A stretch of 64,000 nt of DNA, from contig MPUH01000186.1 of assembly GCA_001970955.1 (NCBI GenBank), forward strand, positions 23,283-87,282. Direction: 5' to 3'. Shown piece by piece: positions 31,032 to 45,500 of the stretch. This DNA is from Stentor coeruleus. Its lineage: Eukaryota > Ciliophora > Heterotrichea > Heterotrichida > Stentoridae. The notes below the pieces were generated by a model. That model worked only from the letters and a program-made list of their open reading frames with translations. It had not been told where the DNA came from and did no database searches. The position numbers and the translations under genes were made by a program. The first letter of the stretch is position 1; each line of letters begins with the position of its first letter.

Positions 31032-34000
31032 ATGAGAAAGCTCATTTTCTTAGCTCTTACTCAGCTGTTATATGTATTTGGAGATACGCTTTCTTTTAGT
31101 TCAACAAACTTTGTATATGTTATATAGGATGGGCTTTATTGTTCATTTACTGTTATAGTTCTTGATATAACTAATACTATAGTACCAATAACCAATCTTG
31201 TTATCTATATATATCGTGATCCTCCAGGAACTAGTCAACAATCATGGAGAATATACACGAATTCTGGTACAGCTGAAGGTACAGCTGAAATTTGGTGTAT
31301 TGGTAAATTTGTTCTCGTAGCAGATTCACCAAATTATGTATCTGGAAAATCTCCTCAATTTAACAGGGAAGTAAATGATTATTGCTTTCCACTAGAAATA
31401 ATAGCAAGTCCCCTTGTTATAGCTCCAGGCAATTATATTACATTTTACTCACAAATAATTTATGATACAGGAGAATTTATAAACTCACCAAGTTTAGAGC
31501 TTACTGAAACAGGAGGTAGTGCAATAATTGGAACCAGTTATTTTGGTGCAAATCCAGGATATATCAGCACTACATTTACTTTTGATACTATTGGTATTAA
31601 GAATATAATGGTAGTTTTTTACAATTATTATATTAATGTTTTTTCAGTTGTTGTTACTGATAAAGTTATTAAAATCAATTTTCCTGTTGAAATAGTAAAA
31701 ATTATACAGCCTTTGCATACTATGATGACTTTTTCAGTTGATATTTCCATTTTAGACTACAATACTCTGGTTTTAAATACAACTGGGAATTATGATATTG
31801 ATATTAATGCAGTGCCTTCAGGGACTCTTATAGGATTTAGTACTGTTACTACTAGTTTAGGAGTTTATACACTGTCTGGACTTTATTTTACTGTAGGAGG
31901 AAATTATTATATTAATGCAATAAGCGCAAATTTAGGCACACGGTCATCAGAAGCATTTACTATAATGGAAACTAGTTTAAAAATCAGTTTTAAAAGCAGT
32001 GTGGTAAAATGTATTTAGCCAATTAATTCTGGTTTATTCAGTATTCTTGTTGAAATTTATAGTAGTGATTTTTTAACAAAATATACAGATGGCTCATATT
32101 TAGTTAGTGTTAAATTAGAACCTTTGAACCTGCTAAAAGGTAGTGGTAATACTATTGGTGGTAATTTTGAGATTTTGAACTTGAGCATTGATACAGAAGG
32201 AGACTTCTATCTCAGGGCTAGTTCTTCAGGTTTTATAGATGGATTTTCTCAAAATCTTACCATTAATAATCTTTTCCTGGGTCTGAATTCATCAAGCACT
32301 GTAATTTTTATTCAGATACTTACAACTCAAGACATATTCTCAGTAGTTATAAATATTTATGATGATTCATATTTGCAAATACCTTATACTAATGGATATT
32401 ATTACATTTCTTTATCAATAAACAATTCAGGAATCATTACTGGAACAGTATCAGGAAACTCAATCAATGGTCGCCTTTCATTAACTAACCTTACAGTAAC
32501 AACAGAAGGAATTTTTTTCTTACAAGGTACAGGAACTAACTTAATATCATCTCAATCCATGAGCTTGACAATTAAGAATTATTATATAAGTCTTAATTTT
32601 CCTAAAGGAATTGTAAAATTTATTCAGCCATCAAATACAACAACTCTTTTTGATGTTAATGCTTATATCTACAGTGATTTAGCAAGGACTATAACTGAGT
32701 TATCTAAAGTTTTTGAAGTTAATATATTATTAAGCCCTTCTGGTAGCATTATTGGTACTACAAATTCTATGATCTCAAATGGCATTGCATCTTTTCTTAA
32801 TTTACAAATATTATCAGAGAATAACTACACTTTAGTTGCTTATGGTGCTGGCTTTATGAATGAGACTTCGGCAGTTTTTGAGATAAAAAACATGATATTT
32901 AATTGGTCAGTCATTGTTAATTCTTCAAACCATATACTAATAAATTTTGCAAGTGAACTTCTAGAAGACCTTACAAGCAGTGATTTTTTACTTTCTTTAA
33001 ACCCAAGTTTGAATATTATAACGGTATTCAATGGAGGAAATAAACAGAATTATAGTTACAGTGTGTATCCTAATCGAACTATACCTGATCAGACAGCCTT
33101 TTCTTTAGAAGTTATAAAATCTAATGTAAGATCAATTACGGGAGGGCTTTTAAATAATACAATATACAATTTGACATTCAACTATTACGACCCAAAATGT
33201 ATTGCCTCAGAATATTACGAAGTATACTTAAAACAATGCTTTGCTTGCAACAATAGTTGTTCAGAGTGTTTTGGACCAACATATTATGAATGCTCTAAAT
33301 GCTACAACAGCTCTTTACTTAATGGTATTTGTGTATCCGAATGCCCTTTAGGGTATACAAACATCACAGATTCAGAATGCTTACAAGATAAAACTAAAAC
33401 GAAAATCATATCTTTTTCATTCGAAGGTGCAGGAGACAAATTTTACGATGAAATTTATAACATCCAAGCAATTGGTGTGTCAAATTCCTCATCAAGACGT
33501 TTAACAGAAGCCTATCCATATTCAGTTTATCTTAGAGGAATCTATTTTCCAGGTCAAAGCGCTCTGAAATTAGAATTTATAAACCAAATGCTTTTAAGTA
33601 ACAACTTTGCATTATCCTTATGGCTAAAACCAGAAAGTGCAAATGGAACCCTAATATCAAAATACTCAGGACTAACACTAATCCTTAAAATAACCATAGA
33701 ATCTTATTTTCCTACTTTTTCAATTAATATTGAAGGTATTACATATAATATAACATCAAAAAATGCACTTGAATTAGGTTGGAATCATCTTCTTATAAGC
33801 TTAAATTCATCTTTAGGAATGTCAATAATCGTAAATGGTAAAGATGAAAGCCCAATATATTTTACTAACTCATCATTTGTCGATTTATCAAACTCATCTT
33901 TATATATAGGCTCAGATTCCACATTTGAGAAAATTTACACTGGGTTTATTTATAATCTAGACATATATCAAAACATTCCAAATGTAACTAAAATTGTTCA

Positions 34001-35940
34001 ATCTAATTGTTTAGGATGTAATTATTGTCAAATTGGAAGTTCATGTATACCTTCATGTAATATTGGTGAATTTTATGATAATATTAATAAAAAATGTAGT
34101 AATTGTCCTAAAGAATGCCCAGATATTTGCAGATCATCAGATTCTTGTGATCTTTGTGTTGATAATTATTGTACAAGTTGTAAAACTTATGATAAAAATT
34201 CTTGTGTCGAATGCATTCCTGAATATGAAGTTATTGATTATTTATGTTACAATTGTACTTATGGTTATTATTATTCTTATAATAGTGCGCATTGTGAAAG
34301 TTGTGTTGGGCTTTGTGATAGTTGCAAATCAGAAACTTTGTGTTTGACTTGTAAAGAAAATAGTTTATTAAATTCAAATAATGAATGTGTTTGCAAAAAA
34401 GGATATAGTTTGTTTGATAAGTGTGAGAGGAATATGTTTGGTGTGGTTATGATGCTAAGTCAAGAAAATGTTGCAACTTTGATTTTTGATGAAGAGCTTG
34501 AAAGTTCTTTGAAAGTTTCTCAGCTTGAAGTGTCGATAGATAATAAAAAAGTAAGCTTTGCTATTAACCCAGATAGCCTTTCTAAATTTTATATAGCCCC
34601 TGAAATACCTGAACAGGTAACTAAAAACTCAAATTTAAATATTACAATAATTTCAGATCTAATATCTATTGATAATTCTTTACTTAAAAATACAATTTTT
34701 ACTGCATCTTTATTTGTATCAGATGATTTAATAGCTGAAATTAAATTAACAGTTAAAGCTCAAGCTGCTAAAGCTGTTGCCAAAACAGGAAGTACTGCAG
34801 GAGTTTCAGTAGCTTTAGGAGTTAGTTTTATGAATTTCGATCCTACTTCTTTATTTGATTTTTTAAACACTGCTGAAATGTTTTATGCAGTTTATTTGAT
34901 GGAGTTGAATACTAATAAAATCCTGTCTGAGTTTTTGCTAGGGCTTAGAATGCAAGATATGATCCCTAATGCTTACTCTTATACTGTTGATTTTACTGAG
35001 GGAGAAAAAATGCCAGATAAATTCAAAAAGTTAGGATTTAAAAGAAACTTGGTATTAATAAATGGAGGAGGCCAACTTTCGACTTTAACGATTTTTCTGG
35101 GTCTTTGGATTGCAGTTGCACTTTTTTCGAAAATAAGCAAACTTAAGCCAAAATTAGAAAAAGTTCGAAAGATCTTTAAGTACAGTATTTTTCTTCGTTT
35201 TTGGCTCCAAACTTATTTCGAACTTGCTATAGTTAGTACTTTCGGTTTAAAATATAGCAAATTTGCAAATGCAACTCAAATAGTTGATGTTGTAGTATGT
35301 TTACTTATTATTGTATCCTTTATATAGTCTTTCCAAATCTTCATCCTTGGAGTAATGTTATATGTAATATACAAAAGATGGAAACTTACTGATGAAGAGG
35401 CAATAAAAAAACATGAAGATAAATTCAGTACTTTCTTTGATGAATTCAAAAATACTGGACTTAACATGTGGATGTTTTATGTTTTTTATATTCTAAGAAG
35501 AACATTACTAGTGATTTCTTACCTATATATTGAAGATGGAAGTTTACAATTATCTATATGCATTTCTTTATGTTTAGCTGTAAGTTTTTATATAGATTCC
35601 TTTATATGTGATTACATGCAGAAGTTTTAAAGCTACAAGTCAAACTATATATCATTTTTTTAACGAGATAATAATCGCTGCATATTATAGCATTATTTTA
35701 GTAGGAGAAGTTAGTGAGAATCGAATAATGAGTGAAGATGATGCAAATATATGCATAAAACTAATAACTGCAGCTTGGGGGATGAATATTGCAGTTAGTT
35801 TATTTGGTACTACTTTAATGATATTTGAGAAAATAAGAAATTATATTAGGAAAAAAAGAGAAGAGAGAACTGCTCGGGCTTATAGAATGAAAACAGTACC
35901 TGAAAATGAAAATAATCCAAAAACGCTAGGAATAGAATAA
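31032..35940 (+). CDS. Giant Cys-rich/LamG multi-pass surface protein, paralog 1
   Basis: Spliced product 1600 aa. Seven phase-0 introns: 31113-31127, 31695-31709, 32004-32018, 32301-32315, 32613-32627, 35313-35327 (15 nt each) and 35580-35595 (16 nt). Layout: signal peptide (1-17); about six ~95-aa beta-type repeats (20-600); a linker domain; Cys-rich furin/EGF-like module (~698-770); LamG/ConA-like domain (~808-960, YLRGIYFPGQSALKLEF, LWLKPESANG, NWNHLLISLN-like); second Cys-rich module (~968-1110); a domain starting FGVVMMLSQENVATLIFDEE; then about seven or eight membrane spans (~1220-1560) and a polar tail. It is probably a plasma-membrane receptor, channel-like or adhesion protein. The membrane part (YILRRTLLVISYLYI) faintly recalls TRP-like proteins of protists. 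Function unknown. Convergent with paralog 2. Confidence 0.88.
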
Positions 35941-36695
35941 AATATTTAGTTTGGTTAAGAGAAAATTAGCATAGAATCATACAATTAGTTTTTAAAGTAA
36001 AATTTCATATAAAAGTTAATGAAATGATGTATATTAATATTTAAGGTTTTATTCCAATTGTTTATGTTTAACATTTAAATTATCAGAATATTATCCACGA
36101 TTTTAGGCTGCGGAAAATTTATATGCCTTATTCGGTAAATTTGAATAGATTTTCAAGCATAGCATATCTAGCATATTATATTAAGATTACAAGTTTTCAT
36201 GATGCTTCTTTAATATTATTCAAAAATAATAATTGCATAAAAAGGAAAAAGAATAGAAGTTATTCGGGTTCATAGATATAAAGCAATGCTCGAAATAAAA
36301 TAGTCTAAAAAAACAAAACTAAAATGGGACTATTAGACTAGTAAATAGAAATTCGCATAGGAATCCTAAATAAATTTTAAATTATAGTTTCTGCTTATAT
36401 TCCTCAGCCTTGAAAATCAGAAACCCTATTAAGGTATTAGTGATTAAATTTTTATTAAACTCACAAGACAGTCTGAATCATAAGGTCATTGATTGGGATA
36501 TCAATTATTTATATCGCTGAAACCTGTCAAGACTATCAACTTATAGATATAAAAATAGATAAATTATAGAGTAGCAGTAATTGAAACTAGACTCAGTGTA
36601 TTAATTTAATTTTAATATCTAATTAAAGCCATTAAAAGAATCAGTATGATTCATATGTTTCTAATAAATTAAATCCTAATCTATATTTATTCTAA
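35941..36695. other. Intergenic 755 nt between convergent paralogs
   Basis: AT-rich. No gene, RNA or clear repeat seen. Confidence 0.6.
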
Positions 36696-39600
36696 CTAAT
36701 GAGCATTGAAATCTATTGTCTCTAACGGATTTTTAGCCATAGTATCAAAAGGGTTTTTACTGATTGTCTCCATAGGCATTGTATTTTCTGGTGCAACTTT
36801 TACCATATTTTCTCTAGCTCTTCTCCTATAATTTAACTTTCTTATACACTCCTTAATCTTTTTGGTCATAGACATTCCAGTACTAACTAAACTAATAATA
36901 ATATTCAACACCCAAGCCGCAGTTATTATATTAATGCAATAATTTGCTGTGCTTTCACTCATGACACTTTTTTCATTTACTTCACTCGTTAAAATTAAAC
37001 TATAAAATGCAGCGATTGTCAATTCATTGAAAAAATGATAAAGTATCTGAGTATTAGATTTGAAACTTCTACAAATCAAAACATATAAAGGAATCTGATT
37101 AGATATTACAGTCAAACATATGGAAATACATATTGCTAATTGTAAGCTTCCATCTTTTATATATAAGTATGATAGAACTAATAATGTTCTTCTTAGGATG
37201 TATAAAATATAGAAAATCCACATGCTTAGTCCAGTTGTTTTGAATTCTTCAAAAAAAGTTGCGTATTTTTCTTCGATTTCATTTATTATGTTTTCATCAG
37301 TAAGTTTACTTCTTTTACATATTATATATAGCATTAGACCTAGAAAATAAACTTGAAAACCCTAAATAGAATATACGATTATAAGTAAGCATATTATGGC
37401 GTCTATAATTTGAGTTGAGTTTGCAAATTCATTATATGCTAGGCCGAATGTACTTACTACTGCTAATTCAAAATAAGTTTGGAGCCAAAAACGAAGAAAG
37501 ATACTGTATTTGAATGGTTTTTTAAATTTTTCTAGTTTGCTCTTAAGCTTTTCAATACTGCTAAATTTTTGAATCAAAAATAAAATAACAATAAAAATTG
37601 TCAAAGTTGTTAGCTGACCACCTCCGTTAATTAAAACCAAGTTACTTTGAAACCCTAAATCTTTGAATTTATCAGACATTAAAACTCCCTTTTTGGAGTC
37701 TACACTAAGACTATATAAATTAGGGAGCATATCTTGAGTCCTAAGTCCGATTAAAAACCCAGAAAGGATATCATTTATCTTCAAATTCATTAAATAAACA
37801 GCATAAAACATCTCAGCAGTATTTAGGAAGTCAAAAAAAGAAAGTGGGTCGAAATTCAAAAAACTAACTCCTAAAGCTACAGAGACACCAGCAGTTTTTC
37901 CTGTTTTTGCTGCTATATTTGCATCTTTAACTTTAACTTCTAACTTTTTTTTAGCAATAACTTCATCTGAGATAAACAATGATGCAGTAAATGTCTTACT
38001 TTCTAGCAAAGCATTATTTTTTGATATTAAATTTGATAAAATTGTTATATTTAAACTTGAACTTTTAGTAACATTCATAGGTATTTTTGGACTAATATAA
38101 TAAGTTGATAGGACCTCATAATCAATACTAAAGCTAACTTTTTTTTTGTCTATAGATACTTCAAGCTGAGAATTTTCTAAAGGAGTCATCAATTCTTCAT
38201 CAAATAACAGACTAGCGATATTTTCTTGCTTAACAGTCATGACAACACCAAATTTATTTCTTTCGCATTTTTCAAATAAAGTATAGCCCATATCACAAAC
38301 ACATTCACTTTGCGAATTCAAAGAACTATTTTCTTTACAAGTCATACAAGTAGTCTCTGATGAACAAGTCACACAAAGTCCTTTACAAAGTTCACAATAA
38401 GCTGTTGAATAAGAGTAATAATATCCTGATGTGCAAGGATAGCATAAATAATTAATAACTTCTAATTCTGGAGTGCATTGAACACAAGAGCCTATATTAT
38501 AATCTCTACAACTAATACAATAATCATCAATACAAAGTTCGCAGATATTTGATGATTTACATACATCTGGACATTCTTCAGGACAACTTTCGCATTTGTT
38601 TGTAGAAGTGTCTAAATATTGCCCGATTATACATAAAGGTAAGCATATTCCTGAATTAGGGCAAAAATTACATCCTTTGCATTGGCTACTAGTTAATTCA
38701 GCTACATTTGGTTTTATCCTATAAAAGTCTAGATTATAGATAAACCCAATATATGTATTTTCATATGAAGTATCAGCACCGATTAATAGAAAAGAGTCTG
38801 ATCTGTCGGCAAATGGTATGGTTGTAAAAAATGATGGACCTTGTTCTATACTATTAAGTGTAATATATAATCCTAATTGTTCATCATAAGTTATAACAAG
38901 ATGATTCCAGTTTGTTTTTAGAGGTTGAGTTGAGGTCATATTGTAAATGGTATTATCAATTTCAATGAAAACACTAAGGTATGAGTTCTCTAGAATACAT
39001 TTTAGGATTGATTTTGATTGGGAGTATTTGGTTATTAGTATTCCATTTGAGTTTTCTGGTTTAATCCATAATGCTATTGAAAAACTTCTGCTGAAAAGGA
39101 TTTGTTCCGTAAATTCAATATTTAAAGCGCTTTGACCTGGGAAGTATATACCTCTGAGGTATGCTGCAAAGGGAAAGGTATCCATAAGACGTCTTGAGGC
39201 AGAATTTGAAGATCTGGTAGCTGCTATTCTATATATTTCATCATAGAATATTTTCCCACCACCTTTAAAAGGAAATGAGAGAATATGGGTTTTTAAATCA
39301 TCTGGCTCGCATTGAGATGAAGATTCAATATATCCTAAAGGGCATGCAGACAAGCATATATTTTGCAGAAAGAAATCATTGCATTTAGAGCATTCATAAT
39401 ACCCAGAACCTGTGCATTCTAAACAAGTTTCATGGCAAGCAAAGCATTTTTTCAAAAATATTTCATAATACTCTGAAGAATTGCAATCTATTATATAAGG
39501 ATTGAGGACTAAACTGAATACTTTAGGGGTTAAAAACATAACTGTAGACCTAACATTTTCTTTAATAATTTCTAATGTAAATCTTGTCTTAGTAGGAAGT

Positions 39601-41651
39601 GATTGAGTTGGATATAAACTAATAGTATAGTTTTGCTTATTAGTACCAAACAGTTTTGTATAAATTTTTAAGTCTGTGGTAAAATTTAGCGAAAAGTCGC
39701 TGATATTTAAATTTTCTGTAAGAACTTTATCAAGGTTTATGATAATATCGTTTGAGGCATTAACACTAACCGACCAGTCAAAGTATTTTTTTATCACTTC
39801 AAAACTAGTAGAACTTTCATTTAAAAGCCCATTTCCATAAGCGACAATACTATATTTATTATCTGTTAATATTTGCACATTATTAAACGATATATATCCA
39901 TTTGTAGTTTGGCCGCTTACAGTTCCAGAAAATTTTCCTAAAGGACTAAGCTCTAGATTAACTAAAAAAACTTTTGATGTTTCCATAACAGTTTTTGATG
40001 CATTACTATAAACCTGAATACTGATTTGGAAGTTGGTTTCAATAAATGTTGGCTATTTATATCTTACAAGTCCTGATGGGAAACTAAGCTTTAAGTAATA
40101 ATTTTTTATTGTTATTGGTATTGAAGCTGATGAAATTAAATTGTTAGCGCTAGCATTCAAATAAAACAAACCTTCTGTTAATATTCCAAGATTAGTTAAA
40201 GAAAGGGATCCATCTATTGAAAAACCTGATACTGTTCCTGATAATATGGCAGTAGAGTTTATTAATAAGGAAATATTAAAGGATATATCAGAATAAAGGT
40301 CTGTGCAGTTTTTATTGTTGTATATTTTAATATCTGCTGCGAATTTGTCTTGAGTTGTTATAGACTTAATAAAAATTACTGTTTTCGAAAGACTGAGACA
40401 TAAAAACAAATCATCTATAACAAAATCTTCAGAGTATCCATCTATAAAATTTGAAGAGCTTGCTTTAAGAGTAAAATTTCCTTCTGTTTTGATACTCATA
40501 CCTTCAATATTAACGATTCCATTTGCTGTATTACCACTTTTTAAAAATAATCCTAAAGGTTCAGAATAAATATAAATTGTATACGAATTATCTCTATATA
40601 TAGCAGTATAATTACTGTCGTAAACTTCAACAAGGACACTAAATATAGATTTAGTATTATTCGGCTAAATAATCTTTACCAATAAACTTGTGAAATTGAT
40701 TTTCAAAGCTGTATCATCTACGAAAATCTGATTTGAAACTCCAGCACAAATATTATTAGCATTTGATATTACATAAAACTCCCCACCTTTAGTAAAATAT
40801 ATTCCTTCCAAAGTTGCAGTACCTGAAGCACTATTTTTTGTTACAGAAAAAACTCCATCAGGATATGAATTTATTGTTATAGCATATGTCCCACTTGTTA
40901 TAAGTGCTAAAGTTTTAATATCTAAAATCGTAACATAAGCTGTAAACTTCATCATACTATGCGTAGGCTGCATATGAATTACAGGTCCATTAGGAAAAGT
41001 TACATTCATAGTTTTTGAGCAATCAACAGTAATATTAAATGTCTTTGTATAATAGCTATGAAAAACAGCTAAAACTTTTTTAGTCCCAATGTCCCAAAAT
41101 GTGAAATTTGTTGATATGTACCCAGGATTATTCTCAAAATAGCTTGTCCCTATAATTTCACTTCCACCAACTTCAATTAATTCAAAAGATTTCCCTGTTA
41201 TAAATTTAACAGTGTTATATGTGATATTTGCTGTTATGAAAATGTCTTGATCTGTTATTATAGAAACTGGACTCACAGACATTTGTTCAGGATAACAGCC
41301 ATCATCAGTAATTCTTTCAAAGCTTTGTGATGTTGCAGATGCATATCCAGGCGAATTTGCTACTAAAGTGAATACTCCTATACACCAAATTTCAACATAG
41401 TCTGATACAATTCCTGCTTTTGTAAAGGTTCTCCATCCAGGTCCTTCGCTGGTCCCAGATGGTTCTCTATAAACATAAATTTTCAGGTCGTTTATTGGAT
41501 TTAAATCGTTGTTTATGCTTCTGACACTTATGTTAAATGATACTCTACAACCATCCTAGGTAAAAATTACAAATACGACACTGTCAAACATAAGGGAATC
41601 TCCTAACACAATTCCAAGGTAAGACAATGTTAGTAAAAGAACTTTGGCCAT
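36696..41651 (-). CDS. Giant Cys-rich/LamG multi-pass surface protein, paralog 2
   Basis: Spliced product 1616 aa, start MAKVLLLTLSYLGIVLGD (signal peptide). Introns (+ coordinates, all 15 nt, phase 0): 41556-41570, 40968-40982, 40665-40679, 40365-40379, 40053-40067, 37362-37376, 37095-37109. Three of them (40968, 40365, 37095) have no in-frame stop and would be missed by ORF translation. The domain order is as in paralog 1: beta-type repeats, Cys-rich module (KKCFACHETCLECTGSGYYE), LamG-like domain (ALWIKPENSNG, NWNHLVITYDEQLGLY), second Cys-rich module (CPEECPDVCKSSNICELCID), FGVVMTVKQENIASLLFDEE domain, multi-pass region. The tail has two near-repeats, SKNPFDTM and AKNPLETI. It is tandem with paralog 3 on the same strand. 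Confidence 0.88.
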
Positions 41652-42517
41652 TTATTATCATATAATTAGAAAGGTTTATAAGCTTTCTGATTGCAATATA
41701 AATACAAAATTATGATATGAGTAAATTGAGAGGATTTGAAGGTTGGTTAAGTACTTTTATTTTATATTAGTTTAATAATTTTAATTCTACATATTTGCTT
41801 TGCCTAAAAAAATTATGGGCTTTGATAATTATATGGGAAATAAATTTGGTTATGTAAACTTTATTACACATCTGTATAATTATTATAAAATATATTTGTT
41901 TAGATAGTGATGAAGACAGAGATTAGAAGGAAATAAATAAATGAGATTAAAATATTATTAGTTATGTAAATTATAGTTTATCAATTGTAAAAAATGATTA
42001 AATAGTTTAAAGCTAATATTTAGTATGCTAGAAACTACAAATTTTTAAAGAATTTTATTTAGGATTATTAAAAAAATATTGTGAAGTTTTTAGGAAAATT
42101 TTCAAGGATGTACTAGAATTTATAGGCTAAGATTATATATTTAAGTAGAATAAGGGAAGGATTCTATAAAATTTTGTGTTTTATGCATAGTAAAACAGAG
42201 ATATTAATTAAATAAGTGTAATACAGAGTATATTTTAGGTTTTAAAGCTAAGGTTATAGGAATGTATTATTTTAATATAAATTATTAGAAATCTAATGAG
42301 AAGTTTATAAATAATTAGCTTAGGAATATGGTGTTTGTATATACTTCTCTTTAATAAACACAAAAACATATAAGCATATAAATTACTTTTAACTAATTTA
42401 ACGAAAAAAAAATTACTGAATTTATGCTTATATTGAATCATATAACAATATATTTTAATTTGAATTCTTACTAACTAAACTAATTCTAACCTAAAAATGC
42501 TTTATCCATTTCTCACA
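41652..42517. other. Intergenic 866 nt between tandem paralogs
   Basis: AT-rich. No gene, RNA or repeat seen. The 68-codon frame at 42235-42441 has only low-complexity composition. Confidence 0.6.
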
Positions 42518-45500
42518 TTATAAATCTGTTATTTCAAGAGGATATTTAGCAGTAGTATTCATAGCTATATTATTTTCTGGTACAATTTTTGCTAGATTAG
42601 TTTTATGGTTACGCTTGCTTATAAATTTTCTTATAATTATGATAATATTTTTGGCAATGCCGGCAAAACTAGATAAAACATTTAATGCCCAAGCTGCGAT
42701 TATTATATTAATGCAAATATATGCTGTATTTTCGCTCATGATAGTTTTTTCATTTACTTCACTTACTAAAACTATTGAATAAAATGATGCAATCGTTAGT
42801 TCATTGAAAAAATGATAAGCAATTTGACTATTATACTTGAAATTCTTACAAATTAAAACATATAAAGGTATCTGTTTAGAAATTACACTCAAGCATATGG
42901 AAATACATATTGCTAATTGTAAACTTCCATCTGATATATATAAGTAAGATAGTACTAATAATGTTCTTCTAAGTATATATAAAATATAAAAAATCCACAT
43001 ACTTAGTCCAGTAGACTTAAAATCTTCAAAAAAAGTTGCATATTTTCCTTCGAATTCTTTTATTATGATTTCATCAGTAAGTTTATTTCTTTTAAATATT
43101 GCAAATAACATTACTCCTAAAACAAAGATTTGTAAACCCTAAATAAAATATACAATTACAAGCAAACATATCATGGCGTCTATAATTTGAGTTGAGTTTG
43201 CAAATTCATTATATTTTAGGCCAAATGTACATGATATCGCTAATTCAAAATAAGTTTGGAGCCAAAAACGAAGAAAAATACTATATTTGAATAATTTTTT
43301 ATATTGTTCTAGTCTGCTCTTAAGCCTTTCGATTTTGCTAAACTTATCAAGTAAAAACAAAAGAGCAATAAAAATTGTCAAAGCGGTAAACTGTCCACCT
43401 CCGTTGATTAAAACCAAGTTACTTTCAAACCCTAAATTTTTAAACTTATCAGGCATTTTTACTCCTTTATCTACTTTTACAGTATATGCATAAACATTAG
43501 GGAGCATTCCTTGTGTTCTAAGTCCAATCAAAAATTCAAGAAGAATTTTGTTTATTTTTAAATTCATTAAATAAACAGCATAAAACATCTCAGCAGTATT
43601 CATAAAGTCAAAAAAAGAAGAAGGGTCTAAATTCAAAAAACTAACTCCTATAGCTACTGATACTCCAGCAGTTTTTCCGGTAACTGCAGTATCGCTTGCA
43701 TCTTTAGCTTTTGAATCTAATTTTTTTTCAGCTATGACTTCATCTGAGATAAACAATGAAGCAATAAGTATCCTACTTTCAAATAATGCATTGTTTTTTG
43801 ATATTAAATTTGATAAAATCATTATACTCAAATTTGAGTTTTTAGTTACTTTTATCGGTATTTCTGGAGTAATATAATAAGTTGATAACACATTATAATA
43901 AATAGTAAAACTGACTTTTTTTCCATCTATTGATACTTCAAGCTGAGAATTTTCTAAAGGAGTTATTAAATCTTCATCAAATATCAAGCATGCCACATTT
44001 TCTTGCTTTACAGTAAAAGCAACATTAAATTTATTCCTTTCACATTTTTCAAATAAAGTATACCCAAAATCACAAACACATTCACTTTGCGAATTCAAAG
44101 AACTATTTTCTTTACAAGTCATACAAGTAGTCTCTGATGAGCAAGTCATACAAAGCCCAATACAAAGTTCGCAATGGGTTGTTGAATAAGAGTAATAATA
44201 TCCTGATGTGCAAGGATAGCATAAATAATTAATAACTTCTAATTCTGGAGTACATTGGACACAAGAGCTTATATTATAATCTTTACAACTCAAACAATAA
44301 TCATCAATACAAAGTTCGCAGATATTTGATGATTTACATACATCTGGACATTCTTCAGGACAACTTTCGCATTTGTTTGTAGAAGTGTCTAAATATTGCC
44401 CGATTATACATAAAGGTAAACATATTCCTGAATTAGGGCAAAAACTACATCCTTTGCATTGGCTACTAGTTAATTCAGCTACATTTGGCTTTATCCTATA
44501 AAAGTCTAGATTATAGATAAACCCAATATATGTATTTTCATATGAAATATCAGCACCTATTAATAGAAAAGAGTCTGATCTGTCGGCAAATGGTATGGTT
44601 GTAAAAAATGATGGACCTTGTTCTATATTATTAAGTATAATATATAATCCTAATAATTCATCATAAGCTATAACAAGATGATTCCAGTTTGTTTTTAGAG
44701 GTTGAGTTGAGGTCATATTGTAAATGGTATTATCAATTTCAATGAAAACACTAGGATATGAGTTTTCTAGAATACATTTTAGGATTGGCTTTGATTGGGA
44801 GTATTTGGTTATTAATATTCCATTTGAGTTTTCTGGTTTAATCCATAATGCTATTGAAAAGCTTCTACTGAAAAGAACTTGTTTTATAAAATCAATTTTC
44901 AAAGCGCTTTGACCTGGGAAATATACACCTCTGAGGTAAGCTGCAAAGGGAAGAGTGTCCATAAGGCGTCTTCTTGAATCTGAATTTGAAGACTTAATCG
45001 CTGATAGGCTATATATATCATCATAGAATATATTCCCACCACCTTTAAAACGAAATGAAAGGATATGCACTTTTGAGTCATCTGGTTCGCATTGATATAG
45101 AGTCTCAATATATCCTAACGGGCATGCAGATAAACATATATCTTGAAAAAATATAAAACTGCATTTAGAACACTCATAATATGCTGACCCTGTACATTCT
45201 AAACATGTTTCATCACAATCAAAGCATTCTTTCATAAATACATCATAATATTCTGAAGTATTACATTCTATAACGAAAGGATTGAGAGTCAATTTAATTT
45301 TTTTAGAATTTAAAAACTTAATCGTCGTTCTAACATTTTCTTTAATAACTTCTAATGTACAACTTGTATCAGGAGGAAGTGTCTGAGTTGGGTATAAACT
45401 AATTGTATAATTCTGCCTATTATCACCAAACAATTTCGAGTAAATTTTGAAACTTGTACTAAAAGTTAATAAAAAGTCTTCAATTTTTAAATTTTCTATA

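Noticed and set aside
34033-34347. 104-codon + frame overlapping paralog 1
   Set aside because: It is a +1 shadow of the Cys-rich module (Cys codons read as Val/Ile).
3224-35327. In-frame TAG/TAA as sign of stop-codon reassignment
   Set aside because: Every such stop in a well-supported gene ends or lies in a GTA...AG 15/16-mer, and conserved domains are free of stops. Splicing explains them with the standard code.
42235-42441. 68-codon minus-strand frame between paralogs
   Set aside because: Composition fits chance translation of AT-rich DNA and it has no partner in the other intergenic regions.
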